Source of the DNA: Lepeophtheirus salmonis
Taxonomy: Eukaryota; Arthropoda; Copepoda; Siphonostomatoida; Caligidae
Reading direction: 5' to 3'
NCBI RefSeq assembly: GCF_016086655.4
Contig: NC_052135.2
Coordinates: forward strand, 11,188,363-11,252,362
DNA: 64,000 bases
The position numbers were made by a program, and so were the translations under genes. Below, piece after piece: positions 23,600 through 35,367 of this stretch (position 1 is its first letter; every line of letters begins with the position of its first letter). The notes beneath the pieces were generated by a model. That model was not told the origin of the DNA. It made no database searches and saw only the letters and a list, made by a program, of their open reading frames with translations.

Positions 23600-24056
23600 T
23601 GTAGGAATGGTTTTTGGAATTATATTGAAAATAAATCTAAAAATTAAAATTTTTTGAAACAAAATTTCCAAAATCCATGGCTGTCCACACAAATTTTAAA
23701 AACTAAATTTGTTTGAAAAAAATTTAAAAAATTATTTGTGTGAAAAAAATTTAAAAAATTAAATTTTTATACAAAAAAATTTTAAAAATTAAATTTGTGT
23801 GAAAAAAATTTTAAAAATTAAATTTCAAATATTAAATTAAATAAAAAAAAATTCTAATATTAAATTTTTTGGAATTTTTTTTTAAAATCCACAGCTATTC
23901 ACAAACAATTAATTTTTTTGGAAAAAAGATATAGAAATACAAAGAAAAAAATTCGTACAAAATTAAATTTTTTGTATAAAAATTTAAAAAATTAAATTTT
24001 CTAGTAAAAATCCTAAATTCTTTAATTGCCTCTCTAGCCCACCCCCTGTGAACATC
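23600..24056 (-). repeat. Family A MITE body
   Basis: A-rich strand with repeated AAAAATTAAATTTTTTnGAAAAAA units and the left-end signature read in reverse near 24010-24050 (CTAGTAAAAATCC, CCACCCCCTGTG). The other end is eroded. Confidence 0.55.
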
Positions 24057-24589
24057 CTGTTTCAAGTACATAGTATGTTACAGTAGGTTATAGGTGCAGC
24101 AGATCAATGATTAAAGTACTAAAGTTAATTTGTTAAAAGGTATTATATAAATAAGATAAAATAACCATTTATTACTATTATTATGTTGCCTCTATTTAAT
24201 AATATAGAAGATTTAATTATAATTGTTCTAAATTGTTTGCCTTTAAAGTAAGAAGAAAGAAGACTCGCATTCACATATAACTTCGACATAAAAGATTATT
24301 AGTAGGGTAGGAAAGGCAAGTCTATGAGATTCCTGAAATTCATTCAACAGTTAAATATATTTCATATTATGCTATAACAGATGTGAAATGTGAGAAGGGT
24401 TTGCTTCTTTACAACCTATAAAACATATCCCTATAAAATATTATCATTAATGACCTTGGAGGACATTGAAATTCTTGTTGCAATATTGAAAGAAGGAGAG
24501 AGAGAGATTTCGTTGACTATTATACAATATACATCAAATACAATGATGAAAATCCAGTAATCCAGGTTCTGTTAAAAAAGAAACTGAAA

Positions 24590-24985
24590 GTCTACATGGT
24601 AACCCTAATAATTTGAAGAATGTTTTGGAGGAGAGAAAGCATAAAGCTCATGACGTTTCTAGATCAGCTACAATCAGCTGTGACAAGGGAAGAAGAAGAA
24701 AAGGATATAAACAACGACATTCGCTAAAATTACTCCGATGCGGATCCCCAATTCTTCTCTAAGTCCAACAAGGACTTACAATCATAACTCCGCAACAAAT
24801 CCTCGAGGTTACGCTCCGTCTTTTATGAGTACAAACGAATGTTCAATCAGGTTTTGAATATAATTCAATCTATTTAGAAAGAATGTTCACTACTCAGAAA
24901 TTAAATAATAATGACAACTGGTATGGAAAATAAAATTCCTTCTATACATTACCAATTAAAAATGTATGGGCCAGCTAAAAAACAC
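24590..24985 (-). repeat. Family B interspersed repeat, complete-looking copy
   Basis: From CATGGTAACCCTAATAATTTG to GGGCCAGCTAAAAAACACAC, with TAAGTCCAACAAGGACTTAC near 24761. It defines the family's length at about 390 bp. Confidence 0.65.
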
Positions 24986-25104
24986 ACCAGATTTACATCA
25001 TTGATCATATATTATAATATGTACATACAGGGTCTAACAGATAAATACGGACAAAGTTTGAATTCATTCAAGATCAAACAGGAAAGAAACATGGTCAAGG
25101 TCTA

Positions 25105-26150
25105 TGTCTTTATTCAACAATATAAATATAGAAATAACATTTTATTCGATTCAGCCATACGTCAGCCGTCAACCTGCGCTCGATACCGTACCTGAATCTG
25201 GTACAGGTATTTCTGACGTGTAAAGGAACCTGCTTCTTGGCCTCAGATACGATTGCCTTCAATACTTGGCAATAGCCTCGCCCTTGAACTCTTTCTAGTA
25301 AAAGAAGTAAATGAAAATCATGTTGGAGTAGCTGTGGGGCAGGTCTGGACTCCCAAGAAAGCTGGGACATTGGCTTGTAGTCAATCTTGGGGCCGTGCGC
25401 TTGTGTGGAGTCTTGTAGGAACAAAATCGGCGTTTGGCTGCGAACTTGATCATTTCGGAGGCCAGTGTTCCTGAAGATAACCCGGTACCTGGACCATAGA
25501 ACAGTTCTGTGGTCAATTGACCATTTTTCTAAGCTTGTATGCCTGGTTAGTCTTTTCTTTGTCTGGAAGAAGAAAGGTGACATGAAGTCACCCTCACTCC
25601 AGACGACGCCAAGTACCATGATGGAGGTAGTGTAACTTATCTCCTTCTTCGGGAAGTCCTCAACCTTGCAGTAGGTGATCCATCTGTTCTTCTTCCTGTT
25701 GTTATTCTACTGTGAAAACTTTTTTGTCTGAATAAAATCTCAGAGGAAGAATTTGGTTAGTTTTCAACTTTACGGCCATTTTTAATCGCAATCGTGCTCA
25801 TGGAGCGGTCCTTGCCCGTCTTCTACAAGTACTTCGTTAGATTTGCCTCAATTGACCTCTTAAGGCCAGCCAGGAATGTCAGGGTCCCCTTCTTGTCGCT
25901 TCGGAGCTTTTGGGGGCCCTGGCGATGTCTCCTAACTCGATCAGATGATTTAGAACATCGTCTTCGATATTCTTGGAGTACCCAGTGAAGAACTTTACGC
26001 TGTTTCCTCCTTGACCTTTTTCAGTAATTGACATTGCATCGCTTCCATGATTGATGTTGATGTTTTTGCTACAAAATCGGAACCAAATGACTTCCAAGAC
26101 TCTAAACCTTAACTCGGCTGCAAAGTCCTCGTTATTCATCTTGGTGAAGT
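25105..26150 (-). pseudogene. Tc1/mariner transposase relic, nearly full length, frameshifted
   Basis: Clearly GC-richer than the flanks. The N-terminal frame (26139-25879) has NNEDFAAELRFRVLE and a diverged helix-turn-helix stretch ending APKSSEATRRGP. The middle frames are broken; TGKDRSMSTIAIK (about 25800) fits the second helix-turn-helix region. The 169-codon frame 25619-25110 carries MVLGVVWSEGDFMSPFFFQT, where mariner proteins read 'MVLGVVxSxGxxMPPxFF', then FLQDSTQAHGPKIDY, the counterpart of the 'FQQDxAPAH' second catalytic D. C-terminal RFRYGIERRLTA matches the 'RFRxRIExVI' end. Several frameshifts remain, so it is inactive. This differs from the other mariner copies in the window. 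Confidence 0.65.
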
Positions 26151-26636
26151 GAAACTTTATCTGGATTTATCTGTTAGACCTTGTCTTTATCGTAGGTATG
26201 TTAAACTTTTTTTTATAAAATGGCTTTACTTCTTGCATGTTTTGATATGATATGACAAAACAAGGCTTTGCCGAGGGCCTCATAAAAGAAAAACAATAAT
26301 ATTTACAAACTTTACTTACAAATATTTGCTTTAACATTTCTATAGGTATACACTATGTATATACATATATTAAATAGGTACAAATTTTATGCCTATATAC
26401 GCAGTAATCACAAATCTCTCTGCATCTACAAAAAAGAAAAAAAAACTTTGAGATTTAAAACTCCTCGAACAAACAGTTCAATCTCATTGGCCATGTAAAA
26501 TCAAACGAGTAGCTAAACTTTTTAACCCTTTACCAAATAGTAATCATGGAAATGAAAGATGTAGCTCTTAAGAAAAAAAAAAATCTTTGTAAATTTGTCA
26601 AAGGAGTGGTTAACCTTTGATTTTACTGTTTATAAC

Positions 26637-27318
26637 CAAGGCTGTGCCCTTATCGGGTTAATGATTCTGGTTTTTGAACCGGTAGAACCGAAACCAACAA
26701 AGTTGAACCAAGACCGTAATATATTCATTATTGGTCTCAGTTCTTGTGCCTATTGTTATTTTTGTTATATTTTTTGGACTATTTATAACCTTTTAATATT
26801 CAATCTACATAATTTTATGTAAATGAAACACGTCGTTACCTTTATTGTATAACGCAACATATTCTCCAAAAAGAAAAGAGGCCCCAAATCAGCCAAATTA
26901 GTCAATCACACCAACTCCTATTTTTCTCTTAATTTCAACGAGACTATTATTGTCATATATTATTTCTACACAATTTTTAAAATAAATTCATAATTCCACA
27001 TATATTCATAATTTCAAATCACTTCCCCCTTGTTTCCTTTACGGTCTCCACTTTGAAAACCAAAGCAGTTTTACTTTTTGGGGTCCTTGCTGGAACTTGG
27101 CGCCCTAAGCAATCTGCATATAAGGTATCTGTAGCCCTATTAGTACATAATATCCTTTCCTGTTAACAAATTATCTAGCAACGTCCCTTGTTACCAAACT
27201 GAGCCTGTATAAAAAAGAACCGAGACAGATAAAGCAGAACCGATACCGAAACCGCTTAAATCAAAGAACCAAGACTGGTACCAATCAAATTGCTAACCTT
27301 CAACCGGGCACAACCTTT
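26637..27318 (+). mobile_element. Short hAT-like element (family J), copy 1
   Basis: The ends CAAGGCTGTGCCC and GGGCACAACCTTT are inverted repeats flanked by TTTATAAC (26629-26636) and CTTATAAC (27319-27326), 7 of 8 matching. Subterminal GAACCG/ACCGAAACC motifs cluster at both ends. The middle (about 26790-27010) matches family F. The interior is collinear, in reverse, with 35368-36037. Confidence 0.65.
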
Positions 27319-27513
27319 CTTATAACTTTGATTGAGCTGATTTGGGCTTCAAGCATGATAATGAGATATAGTACAAGGTAGGACAGTGAAACGTAGACTG
27401 CTAATTAATGCTTATTTTCTCATTACTATAAAAAGGTTTAGTGATTATTTTATGATATTCTGTTTCCTGAGGTCCTTTTTAATTAAGCAAACTATACTAA
27501 TCATTTCATAATC

Positions 27514-27830
27514 ATGAGCGAGCGACAAGTAAGAAGGCAGCGCATATCAGATCTCCTAGATGCTGGAGTTGATGTGATAATGATTACAGACATTGTTAAG
27601 TGTTCTAGGAGCCTGGTTTTTAAGTTGGCCAAGAGGGAAAAAAATGGAAAATACCTCTCTTGGTTGTCATAGTGGAGGCCATAATTTAAAGAGGGATACA
27701 AAGTTCCTATTAAGTTTGGAGAAGAATATAAAGGAGAACCCCCAAAGTTGATAAATGTCCTCGCCAAAGACTTTTTGCATATGCAAGTTGATGAATCCAC
27801 GCAAACAAAATTGGAACGTCAAATATGCAG
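27514..27830 (+). pseudogene. Mariner transposase N-terminal fragment
   Basis: A 53-codon frame starts at ATG 27514: SERQVRRQRISDLLDAGVDV, followed by ITDIVKCSRSLVFKLAKR, a typical first helix-turn-helix of mariner transposases. After stops, another frame gives GGHNLKRDTKFLLSLEKNIKE and a third LAKDFLHMQVDEST, matching the second helix-turn-helix. The catalytic domain is absent. The fragment lies just downstream of the family J element. Confidence 0.6.
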
Positions 27831-27974
27831 GAAATGAAAAGAAATATATACTTTTAGTTACATTGTCTTATGTGTCAAATAAACACATTTTTGGTGACAT
27901 TCTCTTCAATTAGTCTTATTTTACATTTTTTTAAATATTTAACACAAAATAATATCATTGAGGTAGGTAGAAAC

Positions 27975-28076
27975 AAGTTTTGAGACTCGGTCTAAGATAT
28001 AAAAAAAAATTGGTTCTGTCTTAAATGATTTCTGATGGACCGATTTCTACCGATATTTTACAAAGTCTCAACACTG
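27975..28076. mobile_element. 102-bp hAT-like mini-element (family E type)
   Basis: The ends are AAGTTTTGAGAC and, inward from the right, CAGTGTTGAGAC. Flanks GTAGAAAC (27967-27974) and GTAGGAAC (28077-28084) match 7 of 8. Internal GACTCGGTCT and GGACCGATT motifs are the same type as in 9821-10561. Confidence 0.55.
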
Positions 28077-28190
28077 GTAGGAACTGAATAAACTAGGCTT
28101 CTCTTCGATGTTGACTTCAAGATTTTTCAACGTAAAATATATTATCCTCAACCACCCCCCCTTTTGGTATCTCACTTTTATTAGTGCAGG

Positions 28191-28516
28191 GGCTTCGGTA
28201 GGGGGTTTGGTTGGAGGAGGAGAAAATTAAATATTTGATTTTTTTTTTTTCAAAAAATTAAATATTTGAAATTTTATTTAATTTTTTTGGCTAAAAATTA
28301 AATATTTGAAATTTTTTGTGAACAGCTATTGACTTTCAAAAAAAATAATCAATATTTTATGAATTGCTGTGGATTTTTGAATTTTTTTTCAAAAAAAATT
28401 TTATATTTGAAATTTTTTTCCAAAAAATTTTAATTTATGGATTATTTTTCAAAAAAAAAAAAACCCCAAAATATACAATCTAGATATCTATATATATACA
28501 ATCGTGCGGATACCCT
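28191..28516 (+). repeat. Family A MITE
   Basis: CAGGGGCTTCGGTAGGGGG on the left, T-rich body, and ATCGTGCGGATACCCTTG on the right (28500-28517). Confidence 0.6.
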
Positions 28517-28519
28517 TGG

Positions 28520-29490
28520 TATATCTAACCGTCAGAACAGTTATGGGTTGGTAATATAACTTTAGGGATGACTCAAATTGTAAGCTCCTTAAGTTAATTT
28601 TAAATGTAAATTTTGTATAGAATAATATATTAAAAGTCTTGAAAAACAATGGCAATTTTGCTTTTTCGATATTTTCACACTCTTCAAGTATTTGTTAGAG
28701 ACAAGAAGAATTTATTCTTTTTGAGGTATTTTTTATAGTCGAAAACAATGTCCAACAAAATAAAATAATAATGGTCAAAAAATATGTTAATATAATATAT
28801 GTTTGGATATTTAAAATACATCAATGAAATGGAGCGACAGTTATTATTAAGTTACATAATAATGTTTTTTTAGATATTGTCACAGCTGTTATATTTTTTA
28901 TTAGTGCGTCATTACAAAACATTAATAGTTTTTTAATATAGCCAATGAGGCAATTTACTGATAGAGTATTTTTGAGTATTTGATAGGTACGTATGCAATT
29001 TAAATTGAAGGCCACCGGCGCTCCACAAACAAAAAGTTAAAGCGATATAGATTTTTTCACTTTTCTTGCATTGAATATATTTATCTAAAGCAAGGGTGAC
29101 ATCAGCCCATATCTATGCAAAAAAGAAGAAGTGTGATAACACTAAAAATTAATTATTAAACCACCTTCTATACTTTATAAAAAAAATTGTATTTCTTGTA
29201 AAATGTACATACATGTGGCATTTCCAAGATCTATTTTGTTTGTTGTTTTAAGATATTGAATAGGCGTTACATTAAATATCTGATAACGTTACGGTTTGTT
29301 AATTAGAAATGGAAGGTAGATAGGAGATATATAAATGCAATGGTTCCACGAGTATTATATACCACAGGGGTTGGCCAAATTATCTGGGTAATATTTTCAA
29401 CTATGTTTAAATAATAGTAGATGGTAATTTAAGACAAAATTTATTACACATGGAATTAAATATTGAACAATTAGCTGCTGTATCATTCAG
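28520..29490. other. A/T-rich stretch without recognised gene
   Basis: CACAGGGGTTGGCCAAATTA at 29370 could be the end of the mariner that follows or of a hAT element; no matching partner end was found. Confidence 0.35.
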
Positions 29491-29499
29491 TATGATCAT

Positions 29500-30140
29500 C
29501 CTCGGCATTGATTACAAACTTTAAAAGGGGCATGCAGGCGGCTGACCTGGTCCTTATTACATCTTTCTTCTTGAAGCGGGACATATTCTTATTCACAGAG
29601 AATTTCAGGAATCTCAAGGAGCTATGGAAATGTTCGTTTACCTTTCTTCTCAGCTCTGATCACAACTAGAAATCATGAAATTTAAGGTCAGAGCTAATGT
29701 AAAGCCACTCATCAGCTTTGATAACGACGTGGAACTGGTTGTGGAGGTAATGGATGACAGTTTTAGTAACATTACAATGTGCTTAGCCTTGAATCCAGAT
29801 TAACCTTGTATCTGGAGTGTATGTGGCTTTCAGCCGTGGCATTACAACAATATTTAGCAAGTCCAACTACACTGAGAAGGTAAACTTGAGACCGCTGTCA
29901 TAAATGTGGTCCGGCTTGACATTCCCGTCATTGGTGATCAAGCAAAACACTATTATCTTGTACGGGAATTGGATCTTCATCAGAGGAGGAACATTACCAT
30001 ATTGCTCTTGCCATATTTTGTGACTTTTATTATTGATTTAGCATCGTTGCCGACCTCAAACATTTCTGCAATGACTTTACGTTTGTCCTCTGGCTGCTTC
30101 ATAGGGAAACTGGGCAGATTAAGTATCAAAACAAAAGTTT
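29500..30140 (-). pseudogene. Mariner transposase relic
   Basis: Read on the minus strand with frameshifts. ATYTPDTRLIWIQ and CNVTKTVIHYLHNQF (about 29830-29740) correspond to the 'QQDxAPxHxxKxVQxWL' segment around the second catalytic D, which is itself lost. VIKADEWLYISSDLKFHDF fits 'WPPSSPDLNPxD', with the third D region mutated. SELRRKVNEHFHSSLRFLKF and SVNKNMSRFKKKDVIRTRSA fit the C-terminal helix bundle. The upstream part (30140-29900) resembles a helix-turn-helix only weakly. The plus-strand 117-codon frame at 29906 is its shadow. Family assignment is good; activity is excluded by stops and lost acidic residues. Confidence 0.55.
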
Positions 30141-30659
30141 TTATTTATGGGGAGTACTTGCAGGTGAAGCTAGAGCTTAATAGGATAAACACACTAGATT
30201 TAAGAAAACAAACCATTATTTCCGCATACTTCTGCCCACCCCTATATGTACGAGTATAGTGAATATTTTCTATGCTCACACTTTGAAAAAAATATAATAA
30301 ATGCAACGTCAGCTCTTAAATTGTTAATTAAGTTGCAAAAATATGCTTACTTATCAAACATCAAGGACTGCCTAAATATGAAGAGTACAATATTTGAAGT
30401 ATCATAATTCAAATTATGCATGTACTATGCCTAGATTTAAATAAGTTCCTATACGTAAGTACATATATACTTTCTCTCAAGCTATTGCAATATCAATTCC
30501 ATCCATTACGAAACAAAGTTTTATTAAAAGATCTAAAGAGTAGGTACAACTAATGATTGCGTCAAAAATTCAATATTTTTTTCCCTCAACGTACATATAA
30601 ATTTGTAAAAAAACATTTATTTTCATATGTTAGTTAATTTATTATATAAATACGGTTGT

Positions 30660-30830
30660 AAATCCTAAGCATTTTTTAGCGTGTGAGTTCATGCTTGATA
30701 TGGAGTTAAACTTGTGTTTAATTTCTTCATTTCAGTACTGCTGGCAACTTATTCAATACAACGTAATGCCAACTAAGCTACTCTCAAACATTCTTCAAAC
30801 TGTCAGGGTTGCATTGTTGTTTTTGGCTTT
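30660..30830 (+). repeat. Family B fragment
   Basis: Only the 3' third is present: GGAGTTAAACTTGTGTTTA, TTTCTTCATTTCAG.., then CAAACATTCTTCAAACTGTC and GGGTTGCATTG. The short ORF over it is not a gene. Confidence 0.5.
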
Positions 30831-31396
30831 GTTTTTTTACATACCGAAAATGCTTACAATTTACAAATCTATATATAAATAAATATAATTAGATAACAGA
30901 CGGGAACACTCATTTTGTGCAAATGAATTGAAGCCATAAAAAGAATTATCTTTGAGTGTAGAATCCAAAACTGATCTCAGTTTTTCTCTCCCTCATCTGA
31001 ATTCTGAAATATCTGTGAATATAGCAATTTGGGAATATTATCGTTCAGAATCCTTTTTTACCCTTAAAACAATCCCCAAATTAAAAGTAGGATTAATAAA
31101 ACTGATGTAAAAGTGTTTTTTATGATTATAAACTGTTTTTATTGCTTCTGTATATTGTTCTGAACTCAATATATTTCCATTTTTAAGCTGAAAATGATGA
31201 AAAACGGCAATCCTCTTTAGAACCATATAACTTCTTTATAATACATAGTGATGAGGAATATCATAGCTTATGATATAGTGAAATATTCAATGTATAATTT
31301 AAACAAAGATTTATTTAAAAATATGCATCTCCAAGGATTTTTGTTACATTTTGTATTTTTTATATGATCCCATTTTGAAATATTAAAATTCTCTAC

Positions 31397-31732
31397 TCAT
31401 CGTATATAGATCACTTTATTGTCTTGATCCTGGGATCTCACTCTTAAGAAAGGAGTCAACTCTACTCCATTATGAAGTCTGGTAGTTTTTAGCTCAGATA
31501 AATTCTCCTCCCGTCGTTCCTCGTGGAATTCGAAATCCGAATTCGAACATCTCTTAAGATAAATGATCAAGTTAGGAGTATCTTCCTTTAATTGTCTCGA
31601 TCTTCCTTTTAAGAGGTATGACGTCATGAAACAGGCTTTGAAATCGGAAAAAATATGAAGATAATGTTGACTATTTTCTAGTACACCCACATGGATTCTG
31701 CACTCATAGATAAATTCGATTATTGCCTTCAA
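31397..31732 (-). pseudogene. ORF with BED-finger-like fragment
   Basis: A 111-codon frame contains KEDTPNLIIYLKRCSNSDFE, resembling the 'xTSNLIxHLKxxH' second half of BED zinc fingers found at the N terminus of hAT transposases. The first C-x2-C pair is not visible. The DNA encoding it (31540-31620) recurs at 10190-10280 inside the family E element, where one frame reads KEDTSNLIIHLKKCSNSE. That the peptide is partly conserved between two copies hints at a common coding ancestor. Possibly a fragment of a hAT gene; low certainty. Confidence 0.35.
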
Positions 31733-31739
31733 TAAATTT

Positions 31740-32655
31740 GTACAAAATTCCTGCCCCCCTCATGGTTCCTCTGTGTAATATATCGAGGATACAAAATAAT
31801 CAAAATATTGATTTTTCATGGTGAATCAAAGATTTTGCAACTTTTCTCAAGTTCTTTAATTATTTCTTTGTTTTGTCCATGGAGAAAAAAAAAAGTATGC
31901 TTGAAAAAATTAATAGGATTCCAATTGATTATTAATTTGATGGCTTTTTGATACGTCAAATACACAATACATAATATTTAACTTCCTATTTCTTTTTTAG
32001 AAGCGGCTTGAATCATGTTTGTTATTGTATATGTTCGTATCCACATAGGTCCAACCTAGATATGTATGTACATTAGGGTAATGTCTTGTTTACAATTATA
32101 CTCTAAATAATAATTGAAGAAAAATACGTCAGGCATAAAATGTTCTCAAATATAGGTTTGAATATACAAATGAGATTATATTTATAATTATTTAAAAAAA
32201 AATTAAGAATCTCATATATATATAGATAGAATAAACCCCAAATCCTTCAAGAATCCAAATTAGTAGTAATGAGTGATGAGCTATCTTTTTCAAGACAGGA
32301 TCAGTACAAATTTAGCTCATTGAAATATTCGTAACTGGGCCGGATAATTGGATGTTATATTTATATTTTTGATTGGCTCTCTATGACCTGCATATAAGAC
32401 ATCTGCCACTCACCTATTGAGAAACATTTCTACAACACAATCCTGAGCATAGTTATATAACATTTAGATACATGCAAAGTTAATAGGAATACAAGGTTCT
32501 AAACGCATGTAATTTGGGTTTGCCAGAATTTTAAATTTGATATACCATTCATATGCACAACAAAAATAATATTAAAGCGGCAACTAATTACCCTAATGAA
32601 TATATTTTGCAATCATTAATGTAATTTTTGCATACGTGTATTTAATGACTTACAT
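31740..32655. other. A/T-rich stretch without recognised gene
   Basis: A weak family D trace occurs near 32490-32550 (AATACAAGGTTCTAAACGCA). Nothing else recognised. Confidence 0.35.
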
Positions 32656-32697
32656 ATGTACATACATATTAATAAGATTTTTGTGACACCTTAAAGA

Positions 32698-32952
32698 TTA
32701 GTTATGGGATGACTATTCAGAATCGGATGTTTTTCTAGAATCGGGACCGACATTGGCAAAATAATGTTTAATTTGCGATTCTAATTCTTATTTCTTGCTG
32801 GTATTGAAATATTTTTTACTTTTCTAAGATATGAAAAAAAAAAATAGAATTTTTGCTTTTTACTAGAAAATTAAATTTTTAAAAATTTTGTCAAAAAAAT
32901 AACATTTGAAATTTAATTTAACTTTTCTTTTTTTTGCAATCGTCACATCACT
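32698..32952 (+). mobile_element. Family I hAT-like MITE, short copy with partial family A
   Basis: Left end TAGTTATGGGATGAC, right end CGTCACATCACTAG. The interior starts with the family I arm (GAATCGG, AATAATGTTTAATTTGC) and then the family A start TTTTTGCTTTTTACTAGAAA. It is bounded by 40-bp direct repeats (32658-32697 and 32953-32992). Confidence 0.55.
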
Positions 32953-33284
32953 AGTACATACATATTACTAAGATTTTTATGACACCTTAAAGACATTCCG
33001 TTCTAATTAAGGAAAAAATTCCAAATAGTTATATGACAAGTAAAGTAAATGAACCGTTGCTTAAAAATAAATACTCAACTAATTCCAAGTATTTTGTTGT
33101 ATTGTATATCATAATGGATTCATCAAAGAGCTCTATATACGTAGAACTAACCCTACTTCAAACTTCCTTGTTTAGATGTTATTCAATTATTGTTGGACTA
33201 AAAATGGTCAAAATACTTATTTTGATTAACACTTCCATAAATAGTAGAAATTGACTATTTCCAGAGAGAGTTGGGAAAAAAGTA

Positions 33285-33960
33285 CTTATTGTGCAAGTTC
33301 AACCCGAATCTCAAGTCTTTGTTCTCAAGTCGAAGTCCTTTGATATTATTATAAAGTCCAAATCGAGTCCCCAAATGTATTTCAAGTTCATTTCAAGTAG
33401 CCCCCAGTTATACTATTAGTATGCAGGATTATATTTTGAAGGGCGTGGTTTTTAGATTTTTTGATTTTTTTTAAATTTTTTTGTGAAAAAAATTTCTAAA
33501 AACTTTAACTATCCACAAAATATTAAATTTTTGGAAAAAAATTAAAAATCGATAGCTATTCTCAAAAAATTAAATTTTTTGGAAAAAAAGTTCAAAATCC
33601 TCAGCTGTTTTTTGCTAATTTAAAAAAAAAAAAAAGTTGGAATAATTAAATTTCAATTATAATATTATTTTTTTGGAGAAAAATATCAAAATGCACTGTT
33701 ATTCACGGAAATTAAATTTTTTGGAAACTATTTTTGAAAAATTTAATTAAATCCTTAATTGGGGGGGGGGAGCTACAGCCCAAACTACCACCCCCTGCGG
33801 ACACCCTTGCATAGTGTTATTATATTTCTGAGTTCAATATAAACTCGCTATCGAGTGCAAGTCAAGTTGAGAGGTTTTGTCTTTGAGATCATGTTGAGTG
33901 CCCCAGATCTTTAAAATATAGACTCAAGTCCATGTCGATTCACAAGCCTCAAGTCCCCCA
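33285..33960 (+). repeat. Family G repeat, split by a family A MITE
   Basis: Both halves are rich in AAGTC motifs (TCTCAAGTCGAAGTCC on the left, GACTCAAGTCCATGTC on the right). The join resembles the uninterrupted copy at 4955-5165. Confidence 0.5.
33425..33810 (-). repeat. Family A MITE inside family G
   Basis: Starts CAGGATTATATTTTGAAGGG and ends CCACCCCCTGCGGACACCCTTG (33788-33809). The body is A-rich with repeated AAATTTTTTGGAAAAAAA. The first about 10 bp of the left inverted end are missing. Confidence 0.65.
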
Positions 33961-35359
33961 CATTTCTGGCAATTTCTTAATACACAGGATCGATATTGCA
34001 ATAAAGATATAATTAGCGACAGATTAATTATAGAACTAAAATAGTACTTTTTTAATTTGATCACCTTAAGCAAGAAATAATTCACTCCATATGAAGTAAA
34101 AAGGTAAATAGTAATTTCCACATCCGCTGGAAATATGGCAGTCACTGCTTCTGCTCCCAAAGGCACTCAGGGTTATGATGAAGACTAAAAAAAATTTGTA
34201 CATGTACAAACCTAGCAATATTTCCGAACATCTTTTCACGATCCAGTTCATCTCATCTCTGAAAAAATAATTCTTCTTTTATTGAGCTAAATTTGTTGAA
34301 CAACCATTTGTGACTCTAATTAACTTTTATAGTTTTTTGGTTTTTTTTTTAAAAAGGAAGTGGCGTTTCTTAATGGATTTGAAGATATTTGAATGACTCA
34401 AATTGTTTATCTTTTGGCAGAGCACTGATAGGAATCCAGGATTTGAACTTATGGATTGTTTAAGGTCAGCAGCAAAGATGGGATACTAATCTTGTCCCAC
34501 ATTGGCTTGTGGACTTTCCTAATATCATTTTCATCATCTCTAACGATTGTAGGTATTCTAAACTGTGCTCTTGGTTCTTGATTGCACTAAGAGACTGACC
34601 ATTGTATATTACTTCTACCTTTAAACTGGTTGTTGATTTGATGTGAGAGAAGAAATATGTTTTCAAAGAGCCTAATCTCACATTTCTAAAAAAAACAATA
34701 TCTTGCTACTTGCTATAGATTAAGTTTTTGATAAGGTTTAAAATTGTCCAGATTGATCTAATCGACCCTGTGCAATAACTATGTATGTGCATATATAATC
34801 CTTTTCTTGTTATATAAGGGCCAATTTAGTACGTTAAATAGTGAATAATTCTCAAAAAATTATTACCTGTATTTATAATAATTTCTTATGCGGTTGATTT
34901 ATCACAAAAATTCTAATTGGAGACATATTGAATGAAAGACAGAATAAAATTGTCGTCAGTAACTACCAGCTCGTGAAAGGTTCTCATCTGGTCCTTCTAC
35001 AAAATACATATATAATAATAGTTATGATTCGCTAATTCTTTATCCCTCATTAAATCTTCAAAATAAAGCATTTTTTTTATTTTTGTGACAAGGCGGTTTG
35101 AGTTCAACAAAATGTATTTGTATAATACATACTTATAAACATAAACCTCCACGAGGAACTAAATATATCATTTGGCCCTCTAATTCTGAAAGATTATACA
35201 ACTCAAAGTTTTACTGTAAATGGTTCTTCTAATTATTAAATACAATGTTTGTTCTTGATTAATCATGAACTTTGATTTCTTGAACTCGAATTCATACTAA
35301 GAAGCAGACTTATCCTTAATCCTAAATTGAAAAATGTTTCAACAGAATGAAGTAATTGG
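33961..35359. other. No supported feature
   Basis: Short minus-strand frames occur at 33924-34251 and 34466-34681. One (34251-34066) begins with a hydrophobic stretch FLVFIITLSAFG after Met, but no splice, homology or family motif supports a gene. Confidence 0.35.
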
Positions 35360-35367
35360 GTAATTAT

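Noticed and set aside
25253..25988. Plus-strand ORFs and a minus 73-codon ORF in the 25-26 kb block
   Set aside because: Antisense or alternate-frame shadows of the minus-strand mariner relic.
27501..27800. Minus-strand 99-codon ORF
   Set aside because: The plus strand of the same DNA carries a mariner helix-turn-helix, so this is a shadow.
29906..30259. Plus-strand 117-codon ORF
   Set aside because: Opposite strand of a mariner relic with family motifs; shadow.
34066..34251. Minus-strand ORF with a signal-peptide-like start
   Set aside because: One hydrophobic run in A/T-rich DNA is weak evidence; no splice sites, homologue or neighbouring exon seen.
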